From assembly GCF_005233875.1 (NCBI RefSeq), contig NZ_SZPZ01000004.1, forward strand, positions 62,001 through 126,000: a DNA stretch of 64,000 bases, read 5' to 3'. The notes under the pieces were generated by a model. That model made no database searches. It was not told the DNA's origin and saw only the letters and a program-made list of their open reading frames with translations. The DNA comes from Kribbella jiaozuonensis. Lineage in GTDB: Bacteria; Actinomycetota; Actinomycetes; Propionibacteriales; Kribbellaceae. The position numbers and the translations under genes were made by a program. Positions 54,540 through 63,279 of this stretch are shown one piece after another (within the stretch, counting starts at the first letter, position 1; the number at the start of each line of letters is the position of its first letter).

Positions 54540-54720
54540 TTGACGTCCTCCCCGCCGTACGGCGGGGATTCCAACCCGTCTACACAGAAGTAGTGAGTTG
54601 AGGTTCACGCTTCACTGACATCCGCGTTGACCTGTCTCTGCGTGCTCTGACCGCCCGTCCGGCGGCGATGTTGATCGCTGCATTCACATCAGCATGGTTG
54701 CGATGTCCGCAGCACCGGCA
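54540..54720 (-). ncRNA. Predicted TnpB guide RNA (omega/reRNA)
   Basis: TnpB proteins use an RNA from the 3' part of tnpB and the right end, with the guide read from flanking DNA. Here the scaffold should end in the CCCCGCC/GGCGGGG hairpin and GACGTCAA at 54540. The guide would be the minus strand of about 54520-54539 (starts GCGACGAACCGTATCGAAGG). The 5' limit is a guess. Confidence 0.45.
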
Positions 54721-55773
54721 CCGGAACGCTTGGCTCTCACGATTCTCCGGTGCGCGGTGGCCGCAGCGCGAACATGTCTGACTCGTATAGGCGGGATGAA
54801 CCCGCTCGACTCTGGTTGGAGCTTTGTCCTCGAGCCGCCGCACCAGAAGCCCCCAGCCGCTGGCGAGGATGGCACGGTTCAGCGCTGCCTTGTTGCGACG
54901 CCGGTTCGGCAGGTAGCCACCAGGCAGGGCAGGATCCGGTATCGGGCGCGGTCGCCGCGCCATCTGTGGGATCCGCAGGTTCTCGACCCGGATCAGGTCG
55001 AAGCGACGTGCAATGTCCGTCGATACCTTCTCTATCCAGTCCCTCCGGCGATCGACGGATCGGGCATACATCTTCGCGATAGCGCTCTTGACCCGCTGCC
55101 TGCGCTTCGAGCCGCGACGTGCTCTGGCCAGGCGTCGTTGAAGAATGACCAGCCGGTCGTGCTCGGAGTCGCGGATCCCCGGGCAGTGGAGCAACTCACC
55201 TGTCGAGAGCGCCACGGAGACCGAAATGCCGCGATCGATCCCGACAACCTTCCCCGTTCCGGGTGCCGGAATCGATGCAGGCACGACGGCGAACGCGATG
55301 TGCCACCGACCGACGCGATCACAGGTGATCCGGTACGACTTCGCCGCCGGCACGCTGCGGCTGACCCGGAACCGGACCCAGCCGAGCTTCGGGACCAAGA
55401 CTCGTGCCCACTTGCGGTTGATTCGTTCGACCCGCTGCGCCTGCGGTCCGGCCACGCGGAAACCTTCGTGCTGTCCCATCCGACGCCAGGTCGGACGGCC
55501 GTGGGTGCCGGCAATGTAATTCCTGCGAGCTTGCTCGAAATCCCGCAACGCTTGCTGTTGGACGATCTGCGAGCCAGCCCTCAGCCAGCCGAATGCAGCC
55601 CTCGCCGCGGTCAATTGCCTGGCTTGCTCGGCGTACCCAGGAATCCCTCGCTGGCCGGGCTTTCTCATCGACCACTGCTCGGTGGCGAGGTTCCACACAT
55701 ACCGCGCGTGCGCGCAGTGACCGAGTAAGCCAGTAACCTGCGCAGGTGTGGGATCCAAGCGAAAGCGAGACAC
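54580..55773 (-). CDS. tnpB: TnpB RNA-guided nuclease (IS605 OrfB)
   Basis: 397 residues from GTG 55773 (SRFRLDPTPAQVTGLLGHC is the usual family start); a TTG at 55803 would add ten. The RuvC catalytic residues are intact: Asp180 (VVGIDRGIS), Glu264 (IRVENLRI) and Asp362 (HADVNAAIN). The zinc finger is kept (CSRCG and CRCCG). No frameshift, so it is probably active. Confidence 0.9.
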   Translation of the reverse strand: MSRFRLDPTPAQVTGLLGHCAHARYVWNLATEQWSMRKPGQRGIPGYAEQARQLTAARAAFGWLRAGSQIVQQQALRDFEQARRNYIAGTHGRPTWRRMGQHEGFRVAGPQAQRVERINRKWARVLVPKLGWVRFRVSRSVPAAKSYRITCDRVGRWHIAFAVVPASIPAPGTGKVVGIDRGISVSVALSTGELLHCPGIRDSEHDRLVILQRRLARARRGSKRRQRVKSAIAKMYARSVDRRRDWIEKVSTDIARRFDLIRVENLRIPQMARRPRPIPDPALPGGYLPNRRRNKAALNRAILASGWGLLVRRLEDKAPTRVERVHPAYTSQTCSRCGHRAPENRESQAFRCRCCGHRNHADVNAAINIAAGRAVRARRDRSTRMSVKREPQLTTSV

Positions 55774-55878
55774 GCTTGGTAGCCAATCAGCGACCGCCGA
55801 CAAATTCTGCGACCACCTCGGAGGGAGGGAGTCGCTGCTTCTCCGCTGTCAACGACGGACGAAGCTGCGACCCGATTG

Positions 55879-56634
55879 ATGAATGAGATTGCCGTTCGGG
55901 CGGTCGGGGTGTGGAAGGTGTACGGCGGGGGCCAGACGCGGGTGGACGCGCTGGCCGACGTGAGTGCGGACTTCGGGAAGGGCCGGTTCACCGCGATCAT
56001 GGGGCCGTCCGGCTCCGGGAAGTCGACGCTGCTGCACTGTCTCGCCGGGCTGGACCAGCCGTCGGACGGCAAGGTGTTCCTCGGTGAGGTCGACCTGACC
56101 GCGCTGCCCGAGAAGCAGCTGACCCACCTGCGCCGGGACCGGATCGGCTTCGTCTTCCAGGCGTTCAACCTGGTGCCGACCCTGACCGCGCTCGAGAACA
56201 TCACGCTCCCGCTCGACCTGGCCGGACGGAAACCCGACCAGGAGTGGCTGACCACGGTCATCGACGCGATCGGCCTCACCGACCGGCTGAGCCACAAGCC
56301 GTCCGAGCTGTCCGGCGGCCAGCAGCAGCGGGTCGCCTGCGCCCGCGCGCTCGTCTCCCGCCCGGATGTGGTGTTCGCCGACGAGCCGACCGGCAACCTC
56401 GACTCCCGCTCCTCCGCGGACGTTCTCGACTTCCTCCATCGCTCCGTCCGCGACTTCGGCCAGACCGTTGTCATGGTCACGCACGACCCGACCGCCGCGT
56501 CGTACGCCGATCGTGTGCTCTTCCTGGCCGACGGCACGCTGCAGTCCGAGCTGCTCGACCCGACCGCCGAGTCCGTGCTCGACACCATGAAGAAGCTCGA
56601 AACGACGCTGCCTGCCGAACACGTGGCGGGCTGA
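55879..56634 (+). CDS. ABC transporter ATP-binding protein, MacB/LolD type
   Basis: 251 residues. Walker A GPSGSGKST (42-50), Q-loop FVFQAFNLVPTLTALEN, signature LSGGQQQRVACARAL, Walker B VVFADEPTGNLD. It powers the FtsX-like permease that follows, overlapping it by one base (TGATG). ATG 55879; its upstream region is only 26 bases from the end of the TnpB element. Confidence 0.93.
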   Translation: MNEIAVRAVGVWKVYGGGQTRVDALADVSADFGKGRFTAIMGPSGSGKSTLLHCLAGLDQPSDGKVFLGEVDLTALPEKQLTHLRRDRIGFVFQAFNLVPTLTALENITLPLDLAGRKPDQEWLTTVIDAIGLTDRLSHKPSELSGGQQQRVACARALVSRPDVVFADEPTGNLDSRSSADVLDFLHRSVRDFGQTVVMVTHDPTAASYADRVLFLADGTLQSELLDPTAESVLDTMKKLETTLPAEHVAG

Positions 56635-59156
56635 TGTTCAAGCTCGGCCTCCGCTCGGTCCTCGCGCACCGGCTCCGGTTCGTCCTGTGCACCCTCGCCG
56701 TCACGCTCGGCGTCGCGTTCGCCGGCGGTGCGATGGTCTTCACCGACACCCTCTCGCACGCCCTGAAGAAGAACTTCGCGGTGAGTACGGCGGATATCAC
56801 CGTCACGCCGTCGTCCCCGATCGAGACCGGCACGGACCGCCCCGCGACGTTCCAGTCCGAGGTCGCGGACCGCGTCGCCGCCGTCCCCGGGGTGGCGAGC
56901 GCGATCCCGCAGCTGATGGTCAGCGATGTCGAGATCCTCGGCCCGGACGGCAAGAAGATCGAGAACTACGGGCTGACCAGCTTCGGAGCCGCCTGGCCTC
57001 GCGATGCCGCGACCGCGCCGTTCAAGCTGGTCGACGGCACTCCACCGTTCGGTGGCAGCCAGCTGGCGCTCGACGAGTCGACCGCGAGCCGCGCAGGCTA
57101 CGGGATCGGTGACCAGGTCAGGATCGTCACGCCCACCCAGGCTCTCAGCGCGACCCTCACCGGGACGACCACTCCAGCTGTTGCGGGCGCCGCGGCCGGT
57201 GCGCCGCTGGTCAGCTTCGACGGTGCGACGGCTCAGCGCCTGCTGCTGGGCAAGGCGGGCTGGACGTCGATCACCGTCGCACTCAAGCCAGGCTCGGACG
57301 CCGACACCGTCAGCAAGGCGATCTCCACGACCATCGGCGACTCCGTAAAGGTCCGGACCGCGAAGCAGGTCTCGGCCGACGGCCAGCACGATCTCGACAC
57401 CACCTTCGGCGGCTTCAGCACCGTGCTCGTGCTGTTCGCCTGCCTCGCGTTGTTCGTCGGCACGTTCCTGATCGTCAACACGTTCGCGATGGTCGTCGCG
57501 CAACGGTCCCGCGAGCTCGCGATGCTGCGGGCGATCGGCGCGTCCCGCGGTCAGGTCACCAGCTCGATCGTGGTCGAGAGCGCCGTCATCGGCTTCCTCG
57601 GCTCCACGCTGGGCCTGTTGATCGGTATCGGCGTGGCCGTCGCGATCAGATTCACGTACGAGACGCTCGACCTCCGCATCCCGACCGCCTCGCTCCAGGT
57701 CACCCCGACAACGATCATCGCCTGCTACATCATCGGCATCGGCGTCACGGTCGCCGCGGCGGCGCCGGCTGCGCGCCGGGCCGGGAAGCTCCCGCCGATC
57801 GCCGCGATGCGCGACGACGTCACCGTCGCGGAACGCTCGCTGCTCGTACGCATCCTGATCGGCGCCTTCGTGCTGCTGATGGCCGTCCTGCTGTACGCGA
57901 TCGGCCTGAACGCCGGCGGCCTGCCGGGCGTCGTACTCATCGTTCTCGGGGCCGGCACCGCCGTCATCGGCATCGTGATGCTCAGTCCGCTCCTCAGCCG
58001 GTACGTCGTCCGCGGGCTGATGTACCCGTTCGGCCGTAAGGCGCCGGTCACCCTCGGCCGCCGTAACGCCGAGCGGAACCCCCGCCGTACGTCGGCCACC
58101 GCGTCGGCGCTGATGATCTCGGTCTCGCTGATCTGCGGCCTGATGGTGATCGCCGCCTCGGCGAAAGCCTCGATCAACCAGAACATCGCCGACGCACTCG
58201 GCACCTCGCAGATCCTCATCACCACCGACGGCACGCCCGCGTTCAGCACCCAGGTCGGCGACCGGACGGAGAAGGTCACCGGCGTCCGGTCCGTCCACCG
58301 GGTCCGGACGGAGACCGGCAAGGTCGGAAAGACCAACGTCCAGGTGACCGGGGTCAGCGACGGCACGCTCGACGGCCCGATCACCACCACGTTCGACTCC
58401 GGCTCCGCGGCCGCGCTCGGCTCCGGCCAGGCCCTCCTCCCCCGGAACCTCGCGACAACGCTCGGCGTCACCGTCGGCAAGACCTTCGAGCTGGCCACCG
58501 CGGCCGGCACCCACAAGCTCACCGTCGGCGGGATCCTCGGGCCGAACCGGCAGCTCAACGCGGTGATCGTCTCGCTGCCGACGTACCAGACCATCGGCGG
58601 CACGACCAGCGACAACCTCCTGTACGTCGAAGTTGCTGACGGCAACCAAGTCGGCCAGGTCCGGGCCGATATTCTCGGCAATCTGGCCACGGACTACCCG
58701 TCGATGCAGGTCCGCGACCAGCAGGCGTACGCCGCCGCCGCGCGCGAGCCGGTGAACGGCGTACTCGCCGCTGTCGGGTTCCTGCTCGTGCTCGCGGTCC
58801 TGATCGCGTTGCTCGGCATTGTGAACACGCTCGGACTCGGTGTGGTCGAGCGCACCCGCGAGATCGGCCTGCTCCGGGCGGTCGGGATGGACGCGCCGCA
58901 GCTGAGCCGGATGCTGCGGGTCGAATCGATCGCGATCACGATGTTCGGATCGCTGCTGGGACTGGCGCTCGGTGTCGGCGTCGCGGCCGCGATCCAGTCC
59001 GCGATGGTCGACAACGGGCTCAATGTCCGCGATATCCCGGTGCTGCAGCTGGTGGCAGCGGTGGCGGCGGCGATGCTGTTCGGCGTACTCGCTGCTGTTT
59101 GGCCGTCACGCCGTGCTGCACGTCTGAATGTGTTGCGAGCAATCGCTTCAGAGTGA
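56634..59156 (+). CDS. FtsX-like ABC permease
   Basis: 840 residues. N-terminal helix (VLCTLAVTLGVAFAGGAMVF), a large outer domain (about 40-245), and two FtsX blocks of four and three helices (around 260-430 and 715-838), with FVGTFLIVNTFAMVVAQRSR and ALLGIVNTLGLGVVERTREI as signature segments. It probably exports or releases a lipid, peptide or drug, driven by the preceding ATPase. Confidence 0.92.
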   Translation: MFKLGLRSVLAHRLRFVLCTLAVTLGVAFAGGAMVFTDTLSHALKKNFAVSTADITVTPSSPIETGTDRPATFQSEVADRVAAVPGVASAIPQLMVSDVEILGPDGKKIENYGLTSFGAAWPRDAATAPFKLVDGTPPFGGSQLALDESTASRAGYGIGDQVRIVTPTQALSATLTGTTTPAVAGAAAGAPLVSFDGATAQRLLLGKAGWTSITVALKPGSDADTVSKAISTTIGDSVKVRTAKQVSADGQHDLDTTFGGFSTVLVLFACLALFVGTFLIVNTFAMVVAQRSRELAMLRAIGASRGQVTSSIVVESAVIGFLGSTLGLLIGIGVAVAIRFTYETLDLRIPTASLQVTPTTIIACYIIGIGVTVAAAAPAARRAGKLPPIAAMRDDVTVAERSLLVRILIGAFVLLMAVLLYAIGLNAGGLPGVVLIVLGAGTAVIGIVMLSPLLSRYVVRGLMYPFGRKAPVTLGRRNAERNPRRTSATASALMISVSLICGLMVIAASAKASINQNIADALGTSQILITTDGTPAFSTQVGDRTEKVTGVRSVHRVRTETGKVGKTNVQVTGVSDGTLDGPITTTFDSGSAAALGSGQALLPRNLATTLGVTVGKTFELATAAGTHKLTVGGILGPNRQLNAVIVSLPTYQTIGGTTSDNLLYVEVADGNQVGQVRADILGNLATDYPSMQVRDQQAYAAAAREPVNGVLAAVGFLLVLAVLIALLGIVNTLGLGVVERTREIGLLRAVGMDAPQLSRMLRVESIAITMFGSLLGLALGVGVAAAIQSAMVDNGLNVRDIPVLQLVAAVAAAMLFGVLAAVWPSRRAARLNVLRAIASE

Positions 59157-59215
59157 GTACTGCAGTGAACTCCTGAGGTGAAGCCATACCAGTGATTCAC
59201 AGGTAATCTGCCGTT

Positions 59216-59974
59216 GTGCCGGGGACTGTGCAGTCGATCGAGCGGGCCGCGGCGGTGCTGCGACTCCTCGCCGCCGCGCCTGACGGGCTCGGGGTCGCCG
59301 ACCTGGGCAACGCACTCGGGCTGGCGAAGACGACCGTGCACGGGATCCTCCGCACTCTGCACCAGGTCGGCTTCGTCGAGCAGGACCACAGCGGCGCGCA
59401 TTACCACCTCAGCGACGCGTTCGGCCGGCTCGGCGAGAGCTACCTCGACCCGAACGAGCTCCGCAGCCGCGCCATCAACTGGGCCGACTCACTCGCGTCC
59501 CGCAGCGGCGAGGTCGTTCGCGTCGGCCGCCTGGTCGAGGGCAAGGTCGTCGTCGTTCACCATGTCTTCCGGCCCGACGACAGCGACCAGGATCTGGACG
59601 TCGGTACGACGCTGCCGCCGCATGCGACCGCACTGGGCAAAGCGGTTCTCGCGTACGACGCCAGCGGCGCCTCCCGGCCGCGGAAACTCGAGGCGTTCAC
59701 GACCCGGACCATCACCGATCCGGCCCGGCTGGCCGAGGAGCTCGCGGCAGTCCGCGCGCGGGGCTGGGCCAGCGAGTTCGAGGAATACACCGTCGAGCTC
59801 GCGAGTATCGCCGCGCCGATCCGCGGACTCGGCGGCCTGGTCGTCGGCGCGGTCGGCCTGGCCGGCCGGGTGGAACGCATCTGCGACAGCCGTCTGCGGC
59901 ACCGCGCCGACCTGGTCACGATGGTCCGCGCCACCGCGGAGGCCATCGCCCGCGACCTACGGGCGGAAGCATGA
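59216..59974 (+). CDS. IclR family transcriptional regulator
   Basis: 252 residues. Winged HTH (SIERAAAVLRLLAAAPDGLG, GLAKTTVHGILRTLHQVGF) and an IclR effector domain (ALGKAVLAYDASG, VELASIAAPIRGLGG). GTG 59216 has TAATCT six bases upstream, so the message may be leaderless. It precedes glpK by 21 bases and is its likely regulator, a common actinobacterial arrangement. Confidence 0.92.
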   Translation: MPGTVQSIERAAAVLRLLAAAPDGLGVADLGNALGLAKTTVHGILRTLHQVGFVEQDHSGAHYHLSDAFGRLGESYLDPNELRSRAINWADSLASRSGEVVRVGRLVEGKVVVVHHVFRPDDSDQDLDVGTTLPPHATALGKAVLAYDASGASRPRKLEAFTTRTITDPARLAEELAAVRARGWASEFEEYTVELASIAAPIRGLGGLVVGAVGLAGRVERICDSRLRHRADLVTMVRATAEAIARDLRAEA

Positions 59975-59995
59975 GCATGATCGGGGGGTGGATTG

Positions 59996-61513
59996 ATGGC
60001 TGAGCAGTATGTGGCTGCGGTGGATCAGGGGACGAACTCGACCCGGTGCATCCTGTTCGATCGGCGCGGGCGGTTGGTGTCGGTGGCGCAGCGTGAGCAC
60101 CATCAGCTCTTCCCCCGGCCGGGTTGGGTCGAGCACGACGCCGGCGAGATCTGGAACAACGTCACCCGCGTGGTGCCCGCAGCGATCAAGCAGATCGGCG
60201 CCTCGCCGTCCCAGGTCGTTGCCATCGGCATCGCGAACCAGCGCGAGACCAGCCTGCTGTGGGACCGGCTGACCGGCCAGCCGATCGGCCACGCGGTGAC
60301 CTGGCAGGACACCCGGACGGACCGGCTCGTCACCGAGCTCTCCGGCACCGAAGGCGCGGACCGCTTCGCGGAGCTGTGCGGTCTCCCGTTGACGACGTAC
60401 TTCTCGGCGCCACGGATCAAGTGGATGCTCGACCACACGCCCGGGCTGCGGCAGCGCGCCGAGCGCGGCGAGATCCGCTTCGGGACGATGGAGAGCTGGC
60501 TGATCTGGAACTTCACCGGCGGCGCGAACGGCGGACTGCACGCCACCGATGTGACCAACGCGAGCCGCACGATGCTGATGAACATCGAGACGCTCGAATG
60601 GGACGACCGGCTGCTCGAGGCGTTCGACGTACCGCGCGCGATCCTGCCGGAGATCCGGCCGTCGTCCGGGGTGTTCGCGACGGCGACCGAAGTACTGCCC
60701 GGAGTCCGGATCGGCGCGGCGCTCGGTGATCAGCAGGCTGCACTGTTCGGGCAGACCTGCTTCAGCGCCGGTGAGGCGAAGTGCACGTACGGCACGGGAT
60801 CGTTCCTGTTGCTGCACACCGGGCAGGAGATCGTCCGGTCGAAGCACGGGATGCTGACCACGGTCGCGTACCAGATCGGTGACCACCCGGCGTCGTACGC
60901 GCTGGAAGGCTCGATGGCGGTGACCGGGTCGCTGGTGCAGTGGTTCCGGGACGGGCTCGGGATGATCCACACTGCGGCCGAGATCGAGACGCTGGCGCGG
61001 ACCGTTGAGGACAACGGCGGCGCGTACATCGTGCCGGCGTTCTCCGGCCTGTTCGCACCGCATTGGCGGAGTGAGGCGCGCGGGGTGATCGCCGGGTTGA
61101 CCGGCTACATCACGAAGGGGCATCTTGCGCGGGCGGTCCTCGAAGCGACCGGTTTCCAGACGCTCGAGGTCGTCGACGCGATGAACGCCGACTCCGGTAT
61201 CGCGCTGACCGCGCTCAAGGTCGACGGCGGGATGACCGCGAACAACCTGCTGATGCAGTTCCTCGCCGATCTGCTCGACGTTCGCGTCGTACGCCCGATG
61301 GTGACCGAGACGGTTTCACTCGGCGCCGCGTACGCCGCGGGGCTGGCCGTCGGGTACTGGCCGGACCTGGAAGGACTCCGCAGCAACTGGCACCGCGCCG
61401 GCCAGTGGATGCCGCACATGGATCCGGCCCGCCGCAAGACGGAGTACGCGAACTGGCAGGCCGCTGTCCAGCGCACCTTCAACTGGATCCGCCCCGAGGA
61501 CCAGGAGCTCTAG
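59996..61513 (+). CDS. glpK: Glycerol kinase (first copy)
   Basis: 505 residues of the FGGY kinase family. DQGTNSTRCILFD phosphate-1 motif, GTMESWLIWNFTG, the ATP-binding TYGTGSFLLLHTG, and the C-terminal KVDGGMTANNLLMQFLAD. It makes glycerol-3-phosphate. ATG 59996 with a G-rich ribosome site. It ends 16 bases from glpD, which runs toward it. Confidence 0.95.
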   Translation: MAEQYVAAVDQGTNSTRCILFDRRGRLVSVAQREHHQLFPRPGWVEHDAGEIWNNVTRVVPAAIKQIGASPSQVVAIGIANQRETSLLWDRLTGQPIGHAVTWQDTRTDRLVTELSGTEGADRFAELCGLPLTTYFSAPRIKWMLDHTPGLRQRAERGEIRFGTMESWLIWNFTGGANGGLHATDVTNASRTMLMNIETLEWDDRLLEAFDVPRAILPEIRPSSGVFATATEVLPGVRIGAALGDQQAALFGQTCFSAGEAKCTYGTGSFLLLHTGQEIVRSKHGMLTTVAYQIGDHPASYALEGSMAVTGSLVQWFRDGLGMIHTAAEIETLARTVEDNGGAYIVPAFSGLFAPHWRSEARGVIAGLTGYITKGHLARAVLEATGFQTLEVVDAMNADSGIALTALKVDGGMTANNLLMQFLADLLDVRVVRPMVTETVSLGAAYAAGLAVGYWPDLEGLRSNWHRAGQWMPHMDPARRKTEYANWQAAVQRTFNWIRPEDQEL

Positions 61514-61529
61514 TCCCCGGGGCGGTCCG

Positions 61530-63242
61530 TCAGGCCGGCGAGACGATGTCGGGAGCCTCGAGGCGGACCTTGTCGGCGGACTCGTCGTCGGGCTGGTCCT
61601 GGGAGTCGCGTTCGGACTGGACGCGCTTGGTGTAGAACGAGACCTCGCGCTCGATCGTCGCCTCGTCCCAGCCGAGGATCGGGGCGACCAGCCGGGCCGC
61701 TGCCTCGGCGGCGCCGACTCCACGGTCCCAGGCCTCGATCGAGATCCGGGTCCGCCGGGCCAGGATGTCGTCGAGGTGACGAGCACCCTCGGCCTTCGCG
61801 CCGTACACGATCTCGGCCTTCAGATAGTCCTGCGTGCCGGGCAACTGCTCGCCCAGCGACGGGTCCTCCTCGACCAGCTTGAGTACCTCGTCGACCAGCG
61901 CGCCGTACCGGTTCAGCAGGTGCTCGATCCGGGCCACGTGCAGACCGGAGCGCTGCGCGATCAGGTGCCGCTGGTTCCACAGCGCGTGGTACCCGTCGGC
62001 GCCGACCAGCGGGATGTTCTTGGTGACGCTCTTCGGCACCCGTCCGTCGAGCGCGGCCGCGGCCGCGTCGATCGCGTCCTTGGCCATCACCCGGTACGTC
62101 GTGTACTTGCCCCCGGCAACAACCACCAGGCCGGGCGCGGCGTGCGCGACCACGTGTTCACGGGACAGCTTCGACGTACTCTCCGACTCACCGGCGAGCA
62201 GCGGCCGCAGCCCGGCGTACACGCCCTCGACGTCCTCACGGGTCAGCGGCGTCGTGAGTACGGCGTTCACGTGGTCGAGCAGGTACTCGATGTCCTTGCT
62301 CGTCGCGGCCGGATGCGCCTTGTCGAGATGCCAGTCCGTGTCCGTCGTCCCGATCAGCCAGTGCCGGCCCCACGGGATGATGAACAGCACGGACTTCTCG
62401 GTCCGCAGGATCATCCCGGTGCTGGACTGGATCCGGTCCTTCGGTACGACGAGGTGGATCCCCTTCGACGCGCGGACGTGGTACTGCCCGCGCTCCCCCA
62501 CCATCGCCTGCGTGTCATCGGTCCAGACGCCGGTCGCATTCACGACCTGCTTCGCCCGGACCTCGAACTCGCGCCCGCTCTCCAGGTCCTTCGCCTGCAC
62601 GCCGGTGACTCGCTCGCCCTGGCGCAGGAAACCGGTCACCTTCACCCGGTTCGCGACGTGCGCGCCGTACGACGCTGCCGTGCGCGCGAGCTCCATCGTG
62701 TGACGGGCGTCGTCGACCTGGGCGTCGTAGTACTGCAACGCGCCGATCAACGCTGACTTCTTCAGCGACGGGACCAGCCGCATCGCGCCGCGGCGGGTCA
62801 GGTGCCGGTGGATCGGCAGGCCGGCGCCGTACCCCGAGCTGACCGCCATACCGTCGTACAGCGCGACGCCGGAGCCGGCGTAGAACCGCTCCCACCAGCG
62901 GTGCTGGAGCGGGTACAGGAACGGCACCGGCTTGACCAGGTGCGGTGCCAGGCGTTGCAGGAGCAGACCGCGCTCCTGCAACGCCTCGTGCACCAGTCGG
63001 AAGTCGAGCATCTCCAGGTAGCGCAGGCCACCGTGGATCAGCTTGCTGGACCGGCTGGAGGTGCCGCTCGCGAAGTCGCGGGCCTCCAGCAGTCCGGTGG
63101 TCAGACCCCGGGTCGCGGCGTCGAGCGCCGACCCGGTGCCGACCACCCCGCCACCGATCACCAGGACGTCCAGTTCGCGTCCGTCGGCCATCGCGTCGAT
63201 CGCGTCGGCCCTCGCTTGCGGTGACAGAGCCACTACGCCCAC
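61530..63242 (-). CDS. glpD: Glycerol-3-phosphate dehydrogenase, FAD-dependent
   Basis: 570 residues. FAD-binding DVLVIGGGVVGTGSALDAAT, SSRSSKLIHGGLRYLEM, IPWGRHWLIGTTDTDWHLDK and a C-terminal helical domain. It oxidises glycerol-3-phosphate to DHAP, feeding electrons to quinones. GTG 63242 lies 8 bases from GGAAGGA. It follows the second glpK by 37 bases in the same direction. Confidence 0.96.
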   Translation of the reverse strand: MGVVALSPQARADAIDAMADGRELDVLVIGGGVVGTGSALDAATRGLTTGLLEARDFASGTSSRSSKLIHGGLRYLEMLDFRLVHEALQERGLLLQRLAPHLVKPVPFLYPLQHRWWERFYAGSGVALYDGMAVSSGYGAGLPIHRHLTRRGAMRLVPSLKKSALIGALQYYDAQVDDARHTMELARTAASYGAHVANRVKVTGFLRQGERVTGVQAKDLESGREFEVRAKQVVNATGVWTDDTQAMVGERGQYHVRASKGIHLVVPKDRIQSSTGMILRTEKSVLFIIPWGRHWLIGTTDTDWHLDKAHPAATSKDIEYLLDHVNAVLTTPLTREDVEGVYAGLRPLLAGESESTSKLSREHVVAHAAPGLVVVAGGKYTTYRVMAKDAIDAAAAALDGRVPKSVTKNIPLVGADGYHALWNQRHLIAQRSGLHVARIEHLLNRYGALVDEVLKLVEEDPSLGEQLPGTQDYLKAEIVYGAKAEGARHLDDILARRTRISIEAWDRGVGAAEAAARLVAPILGWDEATIEREVSFYTKRVQSERDSQDQPDDESADKVRLEAPDIVSPA

Positions 63243-63279
63243 TGTGCTGTTCCTTCCGATTGCAGTTACTCGTGCTCGA

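Larger units (their letters stand above)
54540..55847 (-). mobile_element. IS200/IS605-type element with TnpB only
   Basis: The element carries tnpB but no tnpA. The right end on the minus strand is the 40 bases after the tnpB stop, with an 18-bp palindrome (54550-54567) followed by AGGACGTCAA, a common end of this family. A TTGAC (minus strand, 55848-55852) at the other side fits a target-adjacent motif, giving a predicted element of about 1.3 kb. Boundaries are inferred from sequence alone. Confidence 0.6.

Noticed and set aside
55665..58649. 994-codon minus-strand frame opposite the ABC exporter
   Set aside because: Shadow of the ABC ATPase and FtsX genes; composition is Arg/Asp/Glu-rich and without motifs.
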